Positions 20,483-30,248 of a stretch of DNA of 64,000 nt are shown one piece after another. How positions within the stretch are numbered: the first letter of the stretch is position 1; each line of letters opens with the position of its first letter. Below the pieces are notes generated by a model. It searched no databases, was not told the DNA's origin, and saw only the letters and a program-made list of their open reading frames with translations. The stretch comes from Pseudoalteromonas nigrifaciens (GTDB taxonomy: Bacteria > Pseudomonadota > Gammaproteobacteria > Enterobacterales > Alteromonadaceae): contig NZ_CP011036.1 of assembly GCF_002221505.1 (NCBI RefSeq), positions 1,178,001 to 1,242,000 of the forward strand. The letters are read 5' to 3'. Both the position numbers and the translations under genes were made by a program.

Positions 20483-20558
20483 GTCCCCATCGTCTAGAGG
20501 CCTAGGACACCGCCCTTTCACGGCGGTAACAGGGGTTCGAATCCCCTTGGGGACGCCA
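20483..20558 (+). tRNA. tRNA-Glu(UUC), copy 6
   Basis: At the position equivalent to copy 3 in the next 639-bp unit but with the normal T-loop, so the copy 3 change arose after or was not spread by the duplication. Confidence 0.96.
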
Positions 20559-20702
20559 TTTAGCTTTAATTAGTTAAAGGCGGTTTTACCGAGAAAATAG
20601 CGTCACAATTAAAGCTCGAGTCTTTACTTGTATTAAGCGCAATTACCTTAAAACTCAGGATGTGAGTTAAACTAATCAATTGTCCTAGTGATACATTTAT
20701 GT

Positions 20703-20778
20703 GTCCCCATCGTCTAGAGGCCTAGGACACCGCCCTTTCACGGCGGTAACAGGGGTTCGAATCCCCTTGGGGACGCCA
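20703..20778 (+). tRNA. tRNA-Glu(UUC), copy 7
   Basis: Identical to copy 1; equivalent to copy 4. Confidence 0.96.
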
Positions 20779-20867
20779 CTTACTATTTAATAGTCAGTGC
20801 AGTGTTATTGAGAAAGCTCGCCTGAAACGAGTCTAAAAATTCAGTTGTCCTAGTGACACATTTATGT

Positions 20868-20943
20868 GTCCCCATCGTCTAGAGGCCTAGGACACCGCCC
20901 TTTCACGGCGGTAACAGGGGTTCGAATCCCCTTGGGGACGCCA
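20868..20943 (+). tRNA. tRNA-Glu(UUC), copy 8
   Basis: Identical to copy 1; equivalent to copy 5. Confidence 0.96.
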
Positions 20944-21121
20944 CTTACTATTTAATAGTCAGTGCAGTGTTATTAAGAAAGCTCGCCTGAAACGAGTCTA
21001 AAAATTCAGTTGTCCTAGTGACACAGAAAATGTTTCTGAGAAGATAATGCCATTCGCCTCACAGGCTCGGTCTCATCTTACACAGAAATAGCAAATCAAT
21101 GATTTGCAAACCAATTTCTGC

Positions 21122-21197
21122 GTCCCCATCGTCTAGAGGCCTAGGACACCGCCCTTTCACGGCGGTAACAGGGGTTCGAATCCCCTTGGGGACGCCA
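21122..21197 (+). tRNA. tRNA-Glu(UUC), copy 9 (last)
   Basis: Identical to copy 1. Beyond it the spacer repeat decays (TTACTTATTTTAAG) and the array ends about 280 bases before the peptidase gene; no strong terminator hairpin was recognised there. Confidence 0.96.
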
Positions 21198-21481
21198 CTT
21201 ACTTATTTTAAGTATTGTATAAAGCAGTGTGATACCAGACGTTCTATTCATGACGTTATCAAGAACAATTATATCTTGTAAATGCCGCTTAATTTATTTA
21301 ATAAGCTAGTGCAGTGTTATAAGAATAAAACTACAAATTTATACCCTCATTTCACACTTCATTTTTATATCTATCTATTTACACTTCGTTACAAAACCAA
21401 TCTTACAATTGTTTCATATTCCTTGTTGTACTTTTAATTAGTCTTTAAACTCATTGAGTTAATTTAAATATGGACTAAAAA

Positions 21482-24349
21482 ATGAAACTCACAAAAATCG
21501 CACTTGCTGTTTTACTTGCATCAGGGTTAGCTGCATGTAATAGCTCAACTCAAGCTGTTGATAAAAAGATTATTACAGAAGCATCAATCCCAGGCGTTAC
21601 ACTTATTGAATCAGTGAAATCAAACGCAGGTGAAATCAACATACCGTATAAAAAATATAAACTAGATAACGGTTTAACTGTAATTGTGCATGAGGATCAT
21701 TCAGATCCCTTAGTACACGTTGATGTAACATACCACGTTGGTTCTGCTCGCGAAGAGTTGGGTAAGTCAGGCTTTGCTCACTTTTTTGAGCATATGATGT
21801 TTCAAGGCTCAGAAAACGTTGCTGATGAGGAACATTTTAAAATAATCTCTGAAGCAGGCGGTACTTTAAATGGTACAACTAACTCAGATAGAACAAATTA
21901 TTTTGAAACCGTACCTGTAAATCAATTAGAAAAAATGTTGTGGCTAGAAGCTGATCGAATGGGCTTTTTACTAGATGCTGTAACCCAAGAAAAATTTGAA
22001 GTACAACGCGAAACAGTAAAAAATGAGCGCGGCCAACGCGTTGATAATCGCCCTTATGGTCGTTTAGGTGAGCGTGTTGCTCAAGCAATGTATCCAGATG
22101 GGCATCCGTATTCTTGGCCTGTAATTGGTTTTATGGATGACCTTAACCGTGTAAATGTGAATGACTTAAAAGCATTCTTTTTAAAGTGGTATGGCCCTAA
22201 TAATGCAACGCTTACCATTGGTGGCGACATCAACGCTAATGAAATACTACCACTGGTTACTAAATACTTTGCGCCAATTCCAAAAGGCCCTGCAATACCT
22301 AAAGTAGAAAAAACAGCGGTAACACTAAATGCTGATAGATATATTTCAATGGAAGATAAGGTTCACTTACCTTTATTAAGTATGAGTTTTCCAACGACTT
22401 ACGCTCGCTCTGAAGATGAAGCACCGCTGGATATACTTGCAGAAATATTAGGTGGGGGGAACAATTCATTACTATACAAAAACCTAGTTAAAAACCTGCT
22501 TGCAGTTCAAGCAAGTGCAAACCATCCATGCCAAGAGTTAGCATGCTCAATTAGTCTTTATGCTTTACCTAATCCTACAGCAGGAAAAACGTTAGCTGAT
22601 ATGGAAAAAATTATTCGTGATTCATTTGTTGAATTTGAAGAGCGTGGTGTTACACAAGATGATTTAGATAAAGTAAAAGCTAAAATAGAATCGGGTGCAA
22701 TTTTTGGTCTGCAAAGCGTATCAGGAAAAGTCTCTCAACTTGCCGCGTCAGAAACGTTTACAGGTAACCCAAACTCAGCTAAAGATGAGATTGCACGTTA
22801 TAACAAAGTTACAAAAGCTGATGTTATGCGTGTTTTTAATCAATATATCAAAGGTAAATCTGCCGTTATTATGAGTGTTGTGCCAGAAGGGCAGACTCAA
22901 CTTATAGCTGCCCCAGACAACTTTACTCCTAAAGCGCATGATTTTGGAGGGCCATCGACCACTTCAGCTGATGATTTAGTGGCACGAAGAGCAGTTGATA
23001 CATTTGATCGAAGTGTTCATCCAGAGGCCGGTGCAAATCCTGCTGTGGATGTTCCTGCACTTTGGCAAGCTAATACTGCAAACGGTATTAAAATATTAGG
23101 TACTCAAAGCACCGAAACGCCAACGACTGCTATTTTTATTAAAGTTCCGGGTGGCTTGTATAATGAACAAGCGAGTAAAGTGGGTTTATCGTCAATGACT
23201 GCATCGCTAATGAGTGAGGCTACGCAAAACTACACCACAGAGCAAATGAGTAACGCGCTTGAAAAGTTGGGTAGTCAAGTAAGCATATACGCTGATAAAA
23301 CACATACAAATGTATATGTTTCTAGCTTAACTAAAAATCTAGATGCAACATTAAAGCTTGTAGAAGAAAAGTTATTTAAACCGGCATTTAATGCAGATGA
23401 CTTTGAGCGTAATAAAAAGCAAAGCATTCAAAACATCCAACATTCAATGAAAGATGCAGGTTATTTAGCCTCTAATACGTATAGCAAATTACTATACGGA
23501 AATAACATAGCTTCACTACCAAGTAGCGGTACTGTTGAAAGTATAGAAGCCATTACGCTCGATGATGTTAAAGCTTTTTATAATGCAAACTTTAAACCGC
23601 AGGGTGCCCAAGTTATTATTGTTTCTGATTTAAAAGAATCAACAATTGAACCTAAAATTAAAGCTGCCCTTACAAACTGGCAGGGCAAAGCTTCAAGCGT
23701 TGATTTAAATTTTGCTGAGCCAAAAGTACAAACAAATGTAATTTATTTAGTTGATAAGCCTGGCGCACCGCAATCAGAAATTCGTATTGGTAAGCGTGGC
23801 ATGGTTGAAGATATTACCGGTGAGTTTTTTAAAGCTAACTTAATGAACTTTGCATTGGGTGGCACGTTTAACAGCCGTATCAATCTAAATTTACGCGAAG
23901 ATAAAGGCTACACTTATGGTGCTCGCTCTCATTTTTGGGGTGATAAAACATCAGGTGGCTTTACAGCCTCTGCAGCGGTGAGAGCAGATTCTACTGCTGC
24001 GTCTATTACAGAGTTTACCAACGAGCTTAATAACTACGCTCAAAATGGTGTAACAGACCAAGAGCTTATGTTTATGCGCAAAGCTATTAACCAAAAAGAT
24101 GCGCTTAAATACGAAACACCTAATGCAAAACTTGGCTTTTTAGCACAAATATTAGAGTTTGATTTAAAACCTAGCTTTGTAAAAGAAAGAAATGAAATTG
24201 TTAGTAATATTAGCAAAGAAGAAGTTAACGCCTTAGCTAAAAAACATTTAAACACTAAAGAGATGATTTATTTAGTTGTTGGTGATGCCAAAACCTTGCG
24301 CCCTGAGCTTGAAAAGTTAGGCATGCAGGTGATTGATTACAGTTTATAA
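21482..24349 (+). CDS. M16-family zinc metallopeptidase, lipoprotein
   Basis: A 955-residue pitrilysin-type peptidase with two M16 halves. The N-terminus is a lipoprotein signal with lipobox LAAC (Cys19), so it is likely tethered in the periplasm or outer membrane. The inverted zinc motif HxxEH is H100-FFE-H104, and the downstream glutamate lies in the ETVKNERGQRVDNRP region typical of the family. The second half (from about residue 520) has no HxxEH and is the usual inactive lobe that shapes the cavity. It probably degrades peptides. It is a single gene with a strong terminator after it. Confidence 0.92.
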   Translation: MKLTKIALAVLLASGLAACNSSTQAVDKKIITEASIPGVTLIESVKSNAGEINIPYKKYKLDNGLTVIVHEDHSDPLVHVDVTYHVGSAREELGKSGFAHFFEHMMFQGSENVADEEHFKIISEAGGTLNGTTNSDRTNYFETVPVNQLEKMLWLEADRMGFLLDAVTQEKFEVQRETVKNERGQRVDNRPYGRLGERVAQAMYPDGHPYSWPVIGFMDDLNRVNVNDLKAFFLKWYGPNNATLTIGGDINANEILPLVTKYFAPIPKGPAIPKVEKTAVTLNADRYISMEDKVHLPLLSMSFPTTYARSEDEAPLDILAEILGGGNNSLLYKNLVKNLLAVQASANHPCQELACSISLYALPNPTAGKTLADMEKIIRDSFVEFEERGVTQDDLDKVKAKIESGAIFGLQSVSGKVSQLAASETFTGNPNSAKDEIARYNKVTKADVMRVFNQYIKGKSAVIMSVVPEGQTQLIAAPDNFTPKAHDFGGPSTTSADDLVARRAVDTFDRSVHPEAGANPAVDVPALWQANTANGIKILGTQSTETPTTAIFIKVPGGLYNEQASKVGLSSMTASLMSEATQNYTTEQMSNALEKLGSQVSIYADKTHTNVYVSSLTKNLDATLKLVEEKLFKPAFNADDFERNKKQSIQNIQHSMKDAGYLASNTYSKLLYGNNIASLPSSGTVESIEAITLDDVKAFYNANFKPQGAQVIIVSDLKESTIEPKIKAALTNWQGKASSVDLNFAEPKVQTNVIYLVDKPGAPQSEIRIGKRGMVEDITGEFFKANLMNFALGGTFNSRINLNLREDKGYTYGARSHFWGDKTSGGFTASAAVRADSTAASITEFTNELNNYAQNGVTDQELMFMRKAINQKDALKYETPNAKLGFLAQILEFDLKPSFVKERNEIVSNISKEEVNALAKKHLNTKEMIYLVVGDAKTLRPELEKLGMQVIDYSL

Positions 24350-24375
24350 CTGTTAAAATTAATCGATTAAAAACA

Positions 24376-24400
24376 AAAAGCCGCTACAAGCGGCTTTTTT
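24376..24400 (+). terminator. Rho-independent terminator after the M16 peptidase
   Basis: GCCGCT (24380-24385) pairs with AGCGGC (24389-24394), loop ACA, preceded by A and followed by six T; could work in both directions. Confidence 0.88.
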
Positions 24401-24473
24401 GTTCTATTCAGTGCCAATAAAGCTGTTAATAGCTATTATAAGTATAAACGTCCAACTCATTAGGAGGTTATAT

Positions 24474-24740
24474 ATGGCAAGTGGATGGGCACGAGAAGGT
24501 GCAGTTCAAGATCAAATAGACGCAAGTGTTAACGATGCTGTTCAGTACGCTCGCAGTAATTTGGCTTCAGGCTCAAGTGCTGAGTTGTGCGAAGAATGTG
24601 ATGCTGCGATCCCTCAAGCGCGTAGATTGGCGTTACCCGGTGTTCGTTATTGTGTTGCATGCCAGCAAGCAATTGAAGGCAAGAGCGCAACAGTGGGGGC
24701 TTTTAATCGCCGAGGCAGTAAAGACAGTCAATTGCGCTAA
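24474..24740 (+). CDS. DksA/TraR-type C4 zinc finger protein (YbiI-like)
   Basis: An 88-residue small protein with the C-terminal DksA/TraR zinc finger: C39, C42, C60 and C63. It has no long coiled coil, so it is closer to YbiI than to DksA itself. Such proteins may bind the RNA polymerase secondary channel, but the role of this subgroup is not established. I chose the ATG at 24474 because a consensus AGGAGG lies 6 bases before it; the frame is open further upstream without a ribosome-binding site. Confidence 0.87.
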   Translation: MASGWAREGAVQDQIDASVNDAVQYARSNLASGSSAELCEECDAAIPQARRLALPGVRYCVACQQAIEGKSATVGAFNRRGSKDSQLR

Positions 24741-24765
24741 AAAAAGGTGCTAAAAGCACCTTTTT
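24741..24765 (+). terminator. Bidirectional terminator between the zinc finger gene and gloA
   Basis: AAAAAGGTGC, loop TAAAA, GCACCTTTTT. Serves the plus-strand zinc finger gene and, reading the other way, the convergent gloA gene. Confidence 0.85.
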
Positions 24766-24794
24766 AATTTAAACCTACTTGCTTTAATACAAAT

Positions 24795-25196
24795 TTAAAA
24801 ACGACTCATATCTTCTTTTTTCTGAATAAGCTCAATTGCATAGCCATCAGGGTCTTTTACAAAAGCAATTTCAGTAGTACCACCTTTTACAGGCCCAGGT
24901 TCACGACTAACATTGCCACCGGCAGCTTTAATATCAGCACATGTTTTGTAAATATCATCAAATTCAATGGCTATATGGCCATAAGCATTGCCTAAGTCGT
25001 AACTGTCTTGATCCCAGTTATAGGTTAGCTCTAATACCGTATTGTCTTTTTCGTCTCCGTAACCAACAAAGGCTAAGGTATAACGATATTCTTCGTTATC
25101 TGCACGGCGTAACTCTTTCATCCCAAGTACTTTGGTATAAAATTCGATTGATTTTTCTAAATCAGCAACACGTAACATAGTGTGTAATAAACGCAT
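24795..25196 (-). CDS. gloA: Lactoylglutathione lyase (glyoxalase I)
   Basis: Converts the hemithioacetal of methylglyoxal and glutathione to S-lactoylglutathione. The 133-residue protein has two vicinal-oxygen-chelate repeats, and the four metal ligands match the E. coli enzyme in both identity and number: H5, E56, H74 and E122. The length fits the nickel-dependent bacterial type. It stands alone on the minus strand, converging on the zinc finger gene. Confidence 0.95.
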   Translation of the reverse strand: MRLLHTMLRVADLEKSIEFYTKVLGMKELRRADNEEYRYTLAFVGYGDEKDNTVLELTYNWDQDSYDLGNAYGHIAIEFDDIYKTCADIKAAGGNVSREPGPVKGGTTEIAFVKDPDGYAIELIQKKEDMSRF

Positions 25197-25539
25197 TTAA
25201 GCACCCTTGGATTGTCTTTAAATTTAAAAAATACTGTTACAACATGACGAAGACTGCGCAAAATAGCGCTTATTATAAAAGTAAGCTAAAACTCATTTTT
25301 ATAATATATCGCATGTTTGCTTAGCAGCTACTTTGGCCATACACAGAGTAAAACACTGCAATTTGAGACTCAAAATATAATTGTGTATTCAGCGCAGGCC
25401 AGAAAATATAACAGTAGTAAGTCTTGATGCACATTCTATGGTTTTCATATAGATTTGCAATACATCTAGGTTGCACAACCTCTTAAACAATTTCACTATG
25501 GGATTTATTTAGCGTGCAGCAATCTAATTGCTCTGTTTC
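25197..25539. other. Non-coding stretch upstream of the eda remnant
   Basis: About 340 bases between gloA and the first recognisable eda piece. It should contain the gloA promoter and perhaps the decayed start of eda. No other gene or repeat was recognised. Confidence 0.5.
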
Positions 25540-25950
25540 TACTAAGGCGCAAGCTTAGTTGAGGTATTAAAAGCAATAAAAACACCAGCCGAAGCGTAAA
25601 GTAGGTACAGGTACAGTCATAAATACAGCTATACTAGAGCAAGTATGTGCAGTGGGTACCGATTTAATAGGTACAACTGCTACGTAACCAAAATCACTCA
25701 GCAAACTTGTTAACTGTAATGTGCCAGTATTGCCCGGTGTTTTTAATACCGTGATATTATGGCGTTAAAATACGGCTTTGATGAGCAAAAACATTTTCCG
25801 CCATCTTTGTGTGATGGTATTGATTTTTTATCGGCTGTATTTTTTGCTCTGTTAGTTTTTGCCGTAACAGGCGTTGCTAAAAAGGGTGAGTAGAGCAACA
25901 AAACTGGCGAGCAATTACAGATGCTTGTATAAAAGCTTTAAAACAGTAAG
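25540..25950 (+). pseudogene. eda: Remnant of KDPG aldolase (eda) gene
   Basis: No long frame is open, but pieces of 2-dehydro-3-deoxy-phosphogluconate aldolase follow in order across several frames: VLKAIKTPAEA, VGTGTVINTAILEQVCAVGTDLI, VPVLPGV, DIMALKYGFDEQKHFPP and near the end WRAITDACIKALK followed by a stop. Frameshifts, stops and internal deletions separate them; a full gene would be about 640 bases. It ends 9 bases before fbaA starts, so eda and fbaA were probably an operon. The Entner-Doudoroff step it encoded is lost at this locus. Confidence 0.75.
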
Positions 25951-25959
25951 GAACCTATA

Positions 25960-27042
25960 ATGAATTATTTAGCTACAACTATTCAACCTGGCGTTATAGT
26001 TGGCGATGAAGTAAGTGCGGTATATAAGCATGCCCGAACAAATCAATATGCATTACCTGCAGTTAACGTTGTTAGTACCTCGTCTATAAATGCAACTCTT
26101 GAAGCCGCGCAAACAATGAAGTCACCGGTTATCATTCAACTTTCAAATGGTGGAGCGCAGTTTTTTTGTGGTAAGGGCTTGTCGCTACCTGAACACCAAG
26201 GGGCTGTACTTGGCGCGGTTAGTGCTGCTAAGTATGTTCACTCTGTTGCTAAGCATTATGGTGTAGCGGTTATGCTACATACCGATCATGCTTCAAAAAA
26301 ATTATTACCTTGGATTGATGGTTTATTAGATGAAGGCGAGCAGCATTTTGCACTTACTGGCAAGCCGCTTTTTAGTTCGCACATGATCGATCTTTCAGAA
26401 GAATCTTTAGAAGAAAATATTGAAATATGTGAACGTTACTTAGCGCGCATGGCAAAAATAGGCATGACCCTAGAAATTGAACTAGGATGCACCGGTGGTG
26501 AAGAAGACGGGGTGGATAACTCACATCTCGATAGTTCTGCGCTTTATACCCAGCCAGAAGATGTAGCTTACGCTTACGAGCGCTTAAGTCGTATTAGTCC
26601 AAACTTTATTATAGCGGCGTCATTTGGCAATGTTCATGGGGTATATAAACCGGGTAATGTTGTGCTTACTCCTACTATATTAAAAGACTCACAGGCCTAT
26701 GTAGCAAAACAATTTGGCTTAGAGCATAACGCAATCAATTTTGTGTTTCATGGCGGTAGTGGCTCTGAGTACGATAAAATTGCAGAGTCGTTAACATACG
26801 GCGTAGTAAAAATGAATATCGATACAGATACGCAGTGGGCGTGTTGGAACGGTATTTTAAACTATTACCAAGACAAACAAGCGTATTTACAAGGGCAAAT
26901 TGGTAACCCAGAAGGGGACGACAAGCCTAATAAAAAATACTATGATCCTCGCGTATGGCTTCGTCATACAGAGCAGCATATGGCCGCAAGACTAGAGCAA
27001 TGTTTTAACGATTTAAATTGTGTAAATCGGTACAGCTCATAA
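25960..27042 (+). CDS. fbaA: Fructose-bisphosphate aldolase, class II
   Basis: Zinc-dependent aldolase that cleaves fructose-1,6-bisphosphate into dihydroxyacetone phosphate and glyceraldehyde-3-phosphate. The 360 residues match the long class IIA form (E. coli FbaA, 359). Visible motifs are LHTDHASK with the catalytic Asp and zinc-binding His, ELGCTGGEEDGVDN, the FGNVHGVYKPG loop and VFHGGSGS phosphate-binding segment. It is followed by a strong terminator and preceded by the eda remnant. Confidence 0.96.
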   Translation: MNYLATTIQPGVIVGDEVSAVYKHARTNQYALPAVNVVSTSSINATLEAAQTMKSPVIIQLSNGGAQFFCGKGLSLPEHQGAVLGAVSAAKYVHSVAKHYGVAVMLHTDHASKKLLPWIDGLLDEGEQHFALTGKPLFSSHMIDLSEESLEENIEICERYLARMAKIGMTLEIELGCTGGEEDGVDNSHLDSSALYTQPEDVAYAYERLSRISPNFIIAASFGNVHGVYKPGNVVLTPTILKDSQAYVAKQFGLEHNAINFVFHGGSGSEYDKIAESLTYGVVKMNIDTDTQWACWNGILNYYQDKQAYLQGQIGNPEGDDKPNKKYYDPRVWLRHTEQHMAARLEQCFNDLNCVNRYSS

Positions 27043-27084
27043 AAATAGCTTGTTAGTAAGCTAAGGTAAGTTACTCGTTATGTT

Positions 27085-27111
27085 AGGCTCAACAGATCTG
27101 TTGAGCCTTTT
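27085..27111 (+). terminator. Terminator after fbaA
   Basis: A perfect 12-bp palindrome half (AGGCTCAACAGA with TCTGTTGAGCCT) followed by TTTT. Confidence 0.88.
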
Positions 27112-27274
27112 AATACTAATAACACCGTTTTCTATGGCTAAGCTATTTATTCGTTAAATAAAATACAGCTAAACATTAAAATAGTAATTCAAAAATTAAC
27201 TCAATAACGCTTTATACAGCAGCAATGCCTAGCGACACAGCTGCTCAGTAAAAAGACTATGACCAAAAGACGCT

Positions 27275-29182
27275 TTACTTCTTAACCTTGCCTTTAAGAA
27301 CATAGATCTCGCCATCGAAGCTTCCTTGAATCGTCAATCCTTGTCCCGCTAACTCTTTCAGATACTCTATATGATCTTCAGTTATATGCTGCCCCGGAAC
27401 CAACAGTGGGATGCCCGGTGGATATGGCGTAACTAAACCGGCACAAATGCGGTTGTTGCTTTTGCTAATAGGCACAGATTCGCGCTCGCCATAAAAAGCA
27501 TCGCTTGGAATACACGCTAGGTCGATGGCAGGTAAATTCTCCGGCAAGCGGGAGCGACGCGTCGATGTTGACAGTTTTACCTTACCGCTGTCGAGTTTTT
27601 TTAATGCATTGTACAGACGAATGATCTTCGAACGCGTACCTCCAAGCGTCAGTAAAACCAAGATAGTACTGTGAGTGTATTTTTCTATTTCTAGCCCAAT
27701 TTCATCCAGCAGGAATTTATGAATATCTTTTAACGAATAAGGCAATTGACTAATATCGATGAGAATTTTTAGTGGATCATGGCCCATATTGTCTCCGCTA
27801 AAATGCGGAAATATTTCCATAAAGTCTTGCTTACCAAGCACTTTAATATGGTTGAGCGAGGCCATTTGTTGTTTAAATTCTTCCACATGTTTTAGCAAGG
27901 CATTGAGCAGCTTATAGCCTTCCATTTCTAACTGCTTTTGGCACACGTCAAGCGACGCTATAAGCTGATACTTTGGCGATGTGCTGGCGTAAATACTGTA
28001 AATTTCTCGAAAGAAATCGGCATCAAAATCTGGATCGTTAATATGAATGTAAGACGCCTGAGAAAACGCCGATACCACTTTATGCGCAGAATGGGTGATA
28101 TAGTCGGCTCCAGCATGAATGGCAGAATAATAGCGTAAGCTGGGATGAAAAAGGGAGTAAGCAAACCACGCTTCGTCGATAAACACTTTAATACCATGTT
28201 GATGGGCAAACGCTACCACTTGTTTCAAATCGCTCAGTAAGCCATCGTAAGTGCAACCAGTAAGAACCAGCAATTTTGCATCGGTATTTTGCTCGATCGC
28301 CTGCTTTATATCGGCCAACGAGGGTGGCGCGAAAATCCCATATTTAGGATTTAAAATACTCGACAAATAAATAGGAAAACTAGCTGATTGCAATATGCCA
28401 TAGTGCACCGATTTATGACAATTTCGGTCGATGATTACTTTATCGCCCTTGCGCAGCAGTGTCTGCAAAATGATTTTATTTGAGGTAGATGAACCGTTCG
28501 TGACGAAATAGGTATGCTTAACTTCAAACGTCGCCGCGGCTGATTCTTGAGCACGGCCAATGGTATTGGTACTGTCTGACAATGAACCTAGCGAATCGAC
28601 TGAAACCGACAGGTCGCCAACAAATACATTACGGCCATAAAACTGATAAAAATCTTTGATGTAGGGAGAGTTTCTAAAGCTAGAGCCGCCACTATGGCCA
28701 GGTGTGTGCCATGAATCGTTTGCTTCGCCAACATAACGACGATATGCCGTCCAGAATGGGGTTTCTCCTCGATCATCGAAGTCGTTGATCATATAGCCTA
28801 AAATCGCTTCCGGGTCAGAAATTACCTCATCTTTAAAAAAGAAAGACTCAATTTCCTCCGACTCGTTAACTATCTCTAATCCTTTCGTGTCGTCGCCAAT
28901 AACATACACAGGCAACTCGATACGGATCCCCTTTAACTGCTCGATAAAGCGACTATAAGTTCTCTCACCCTTGTTGTGTACATCCCAACTGAGAACCACG
29001 GCTTGAATATCGCCATCTTCCTCTACATATTCCAACGCTTGCTTTAAATCAAGACATTCAATTATGTCGATATGAACATCATTTCGCTCAAAGTTAGGGA
29101 TCGTTTTCGACAGATTCGTTGAAAGCTCTTGCAAGATGATAGGGTCTTGCTCAATTAACAAGATACGAAGTAAAGGTAACAT
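27275..29182 (-). CDS. Orn/Lys/Arg-type PLP decarboxylase with receiver-like N-terminal domain
   Basis: A 635-residue fold-type I decarboxylase. The first ~130 residues form the receiver-like wing domain (LLRILLIEQDP), then the PLP domain with SNKIILQT, VFIDEAWFAY and the PLP lysine K368 in HSAHKVVSAFSQASYIH, then the C-terminal domain with TPYPPGIP. It removes CO2 from a basic amino acid; SQASYIH is closer to the arginine enzyme AdiA than to lysine LdcC, but the protein is about 80-120 residues shorter than those, so the substrate is uncertain. Such enzymes consume protons and help at acid pH. No antiporter gene is beside it. Confidence 0.88.
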   Translation of the reverse strand: MLPLLRILLIEQDPIILQELSTNLSKTIPNFERNDVHIDIIECLDLKQALEYVEEDGDIQAVVLSWDVHNKGERTYSRFIEQLKGIRIELPVYVIGDDTKGLEIVNESEEIESFFFKDEVISDPEAILGYMINDFDDRGETPFWTAYRRYVGEANDSWHTPGHSGGSSFRNSPYIKDFYQFYGRNVFVGDLSVSVDSLGSLSDSTNTIGRAQESAAATFEVKHTYFVTNGSSTSNKIILQTLLRKGDKVIIDRNCHKSVHYGILQSASFPIYLSSILNPKYGIFAPPSLADIKQAIEQNTDAKLLVLTGCTYDGLLSDLKQVVAFAHQHGIKVFIDEAWFAYSLFHPSLRYYSAIHAGADYITHSAHKVVSAFSQASYIHINDPDFDADFFREIYSIYASTSPKYQLIASLDVCQKQLEMEGYKLLNALLKHVEEFKQQMASLNHIKVLGKQDFMEIFPHFSGDNMGHDPLKILIDISQLPYSLKDIHKFLLDEIGLEIEKYTHSTILVLLTLGGTRSKIIRLYNALKKLDSGKVKLSTSTRRSRLPENLPAIDLACIPSDAFYGERESVPISKSNNRICAGLVTPYPPGIPLLVPGQHITEDHIEYLKELAGQGLTIQGSFDGEIYVLKGKVKK

Positions 29183-29650
29183 AGGCGTTTTCGCAATAAA
29201 ATTTCATAATGTTTAGTAGCATAACTAAAGGATTGATACTTGTGAAATTAATACTTTGAAAATGCGCCAATAATTACGCAAAATCACGAATAAATAGATT
29301 TTATTTAAATTGACTTGCAAGGTATGAAAAATCAAAGGTGCCAAAGTCAGCCACCTACTTTAAAAAACAAAAAGTAATACTGGAATGCGCATTAATTATT
29401 GAGTTGAAGTAGCTCATATCTGACTTACAGCTATGAGCGAGAAGCAGACGGTCGGTTAAACTCGTTTTTGGACAAAAATGAGTTACGGACTGAGGACGGC
29501 TTGTTGCCCATACTATGAAAAACTATTTTGAATAAATTGTCTTGAGTGTGTTCTTAGTTAGAAACCATCCTACAATGCCAGTGCTTTATTTTATTCAAGA
29601 TATCAGCATAGGCATTTTCTCAGGTGAAAATTTATAGCTTGGTCTCGGCC
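29183..29650. other. Non-coding stretch at the left edge of the accessory region
   Basis: About 470 bases without a supported gene. It holds the promoter side of the decarboxylase and one copy of a 26-base inverted repeat (29459-29484) that recurs twice in the accessory region. Confidence 0.5.
29459..29484. repeat. 26-base inverted repeat, copy 1
   Basis: Arms AACTCGTTTTTG and AAAAATGAGTT around GGAC form a nearly perfect hairpin. Related copies of the same length are at 47203-47228 and 53608-53633. Confidence 0.6.
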
Positions 29651-30243
29651 TTATGGAATTTGAACTAATACATTTTCGCTATCAGCATCTAAGATTGACT
29701 TCGGATTTTGAACATATCCAAGCTCGTCTTTAACATAGGTAGTTACTGATTTAGCCAAATAATCACTCAAAGATCTATCTGTTACGTATTTTTTTGATAA
29801 AACAGCATCAGGTTTTTCACCTTTCATAGCTTGAGATAAGTGATATGTCCAAATCCCTTGCTTTAAGTTGTCACATGAATACGAGCTTTGTCCTGGTTGA
29901 CACGAAAAATATGATGCCAAGTAGTTACTATCACTTAATATGATCTTTATTTCATCAACATCAATATTAGACAGTGTATTCCTGCTATTGGCACATACAA
30001 ATGACTGTGCACAAGCATCAATAAAAATCATCGCAGAATTGCACTCCGACTTAGACAGTGGATCTAATAAAACATCGCGAAGTGAAATTGCAGTTTTATC
30101 GACATTCATTGGATGCATATCGTAAGTAGATAAGTAATTAGTTACACCATTATGAAAGCCGTGACCAACATAATAAAAAATAAGGCGATCTTTTGAGGAT
30201 AATCCATAGAAAAGGCCTTGTAGGTCATACTGCAAGCTGTTCG
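29651..30243 (-). pseudogene. Caspase-like (peptidase C14) protein, N-terminus lost
   Basis: About 195 codons of a caspase/metacaspase-fold protease. The catalytic pair is visible: His in FYYVGHGFHNG and Cys in IFIDACAQS. The upstream part that normally begins the fold (about 60-100 residues) is missing; instead the frame runs into copper-efflux sequence at about 30243, with no ATG and a stop a few codons further. The gene was cut by the event that brought the cus genes next to it. Bacterial caspase-like proteins take part in signalling and defence, but this copy is probably not expressed as an active enzyme. Confidence 0.75.
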
Positions 30244-30248
30244 ATGGT

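Larger units (their letters stand above)
19374..21197 (+). repeat. Tandem tRNA-Glu array on an exact 639-bp unit
   Basis: Nine tRNA-Glu genes are separated by three spacer types. The order tRNA, 144-b spacer, tRNA, 89-b spacer, tRNA, 178-b spacer makes a unit of 639 bases, seen exactly at 19844, 20483 and ending at 21122. The first, shorter unit (19374-19843, 470 bases) lacks the short-spacer step. The longest spacer has a perfect 8-bp inverted repeat (GCAAATCA/TGATTTGC) that may aid processing. Confidence 0.93.

Noticed and set aside
21099..21281. Short open frame across the last tRNA-Glu gene
   Set aside because: It translates through tRNA and spacer sequence; no protein similarity or ribosome-binding site.
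27938..28209. Frames within the PLP decarboxylase on other frames and strand
   Set aside because: The decarboxylase frame with its PLP lysine motif is clear; these are shadows.
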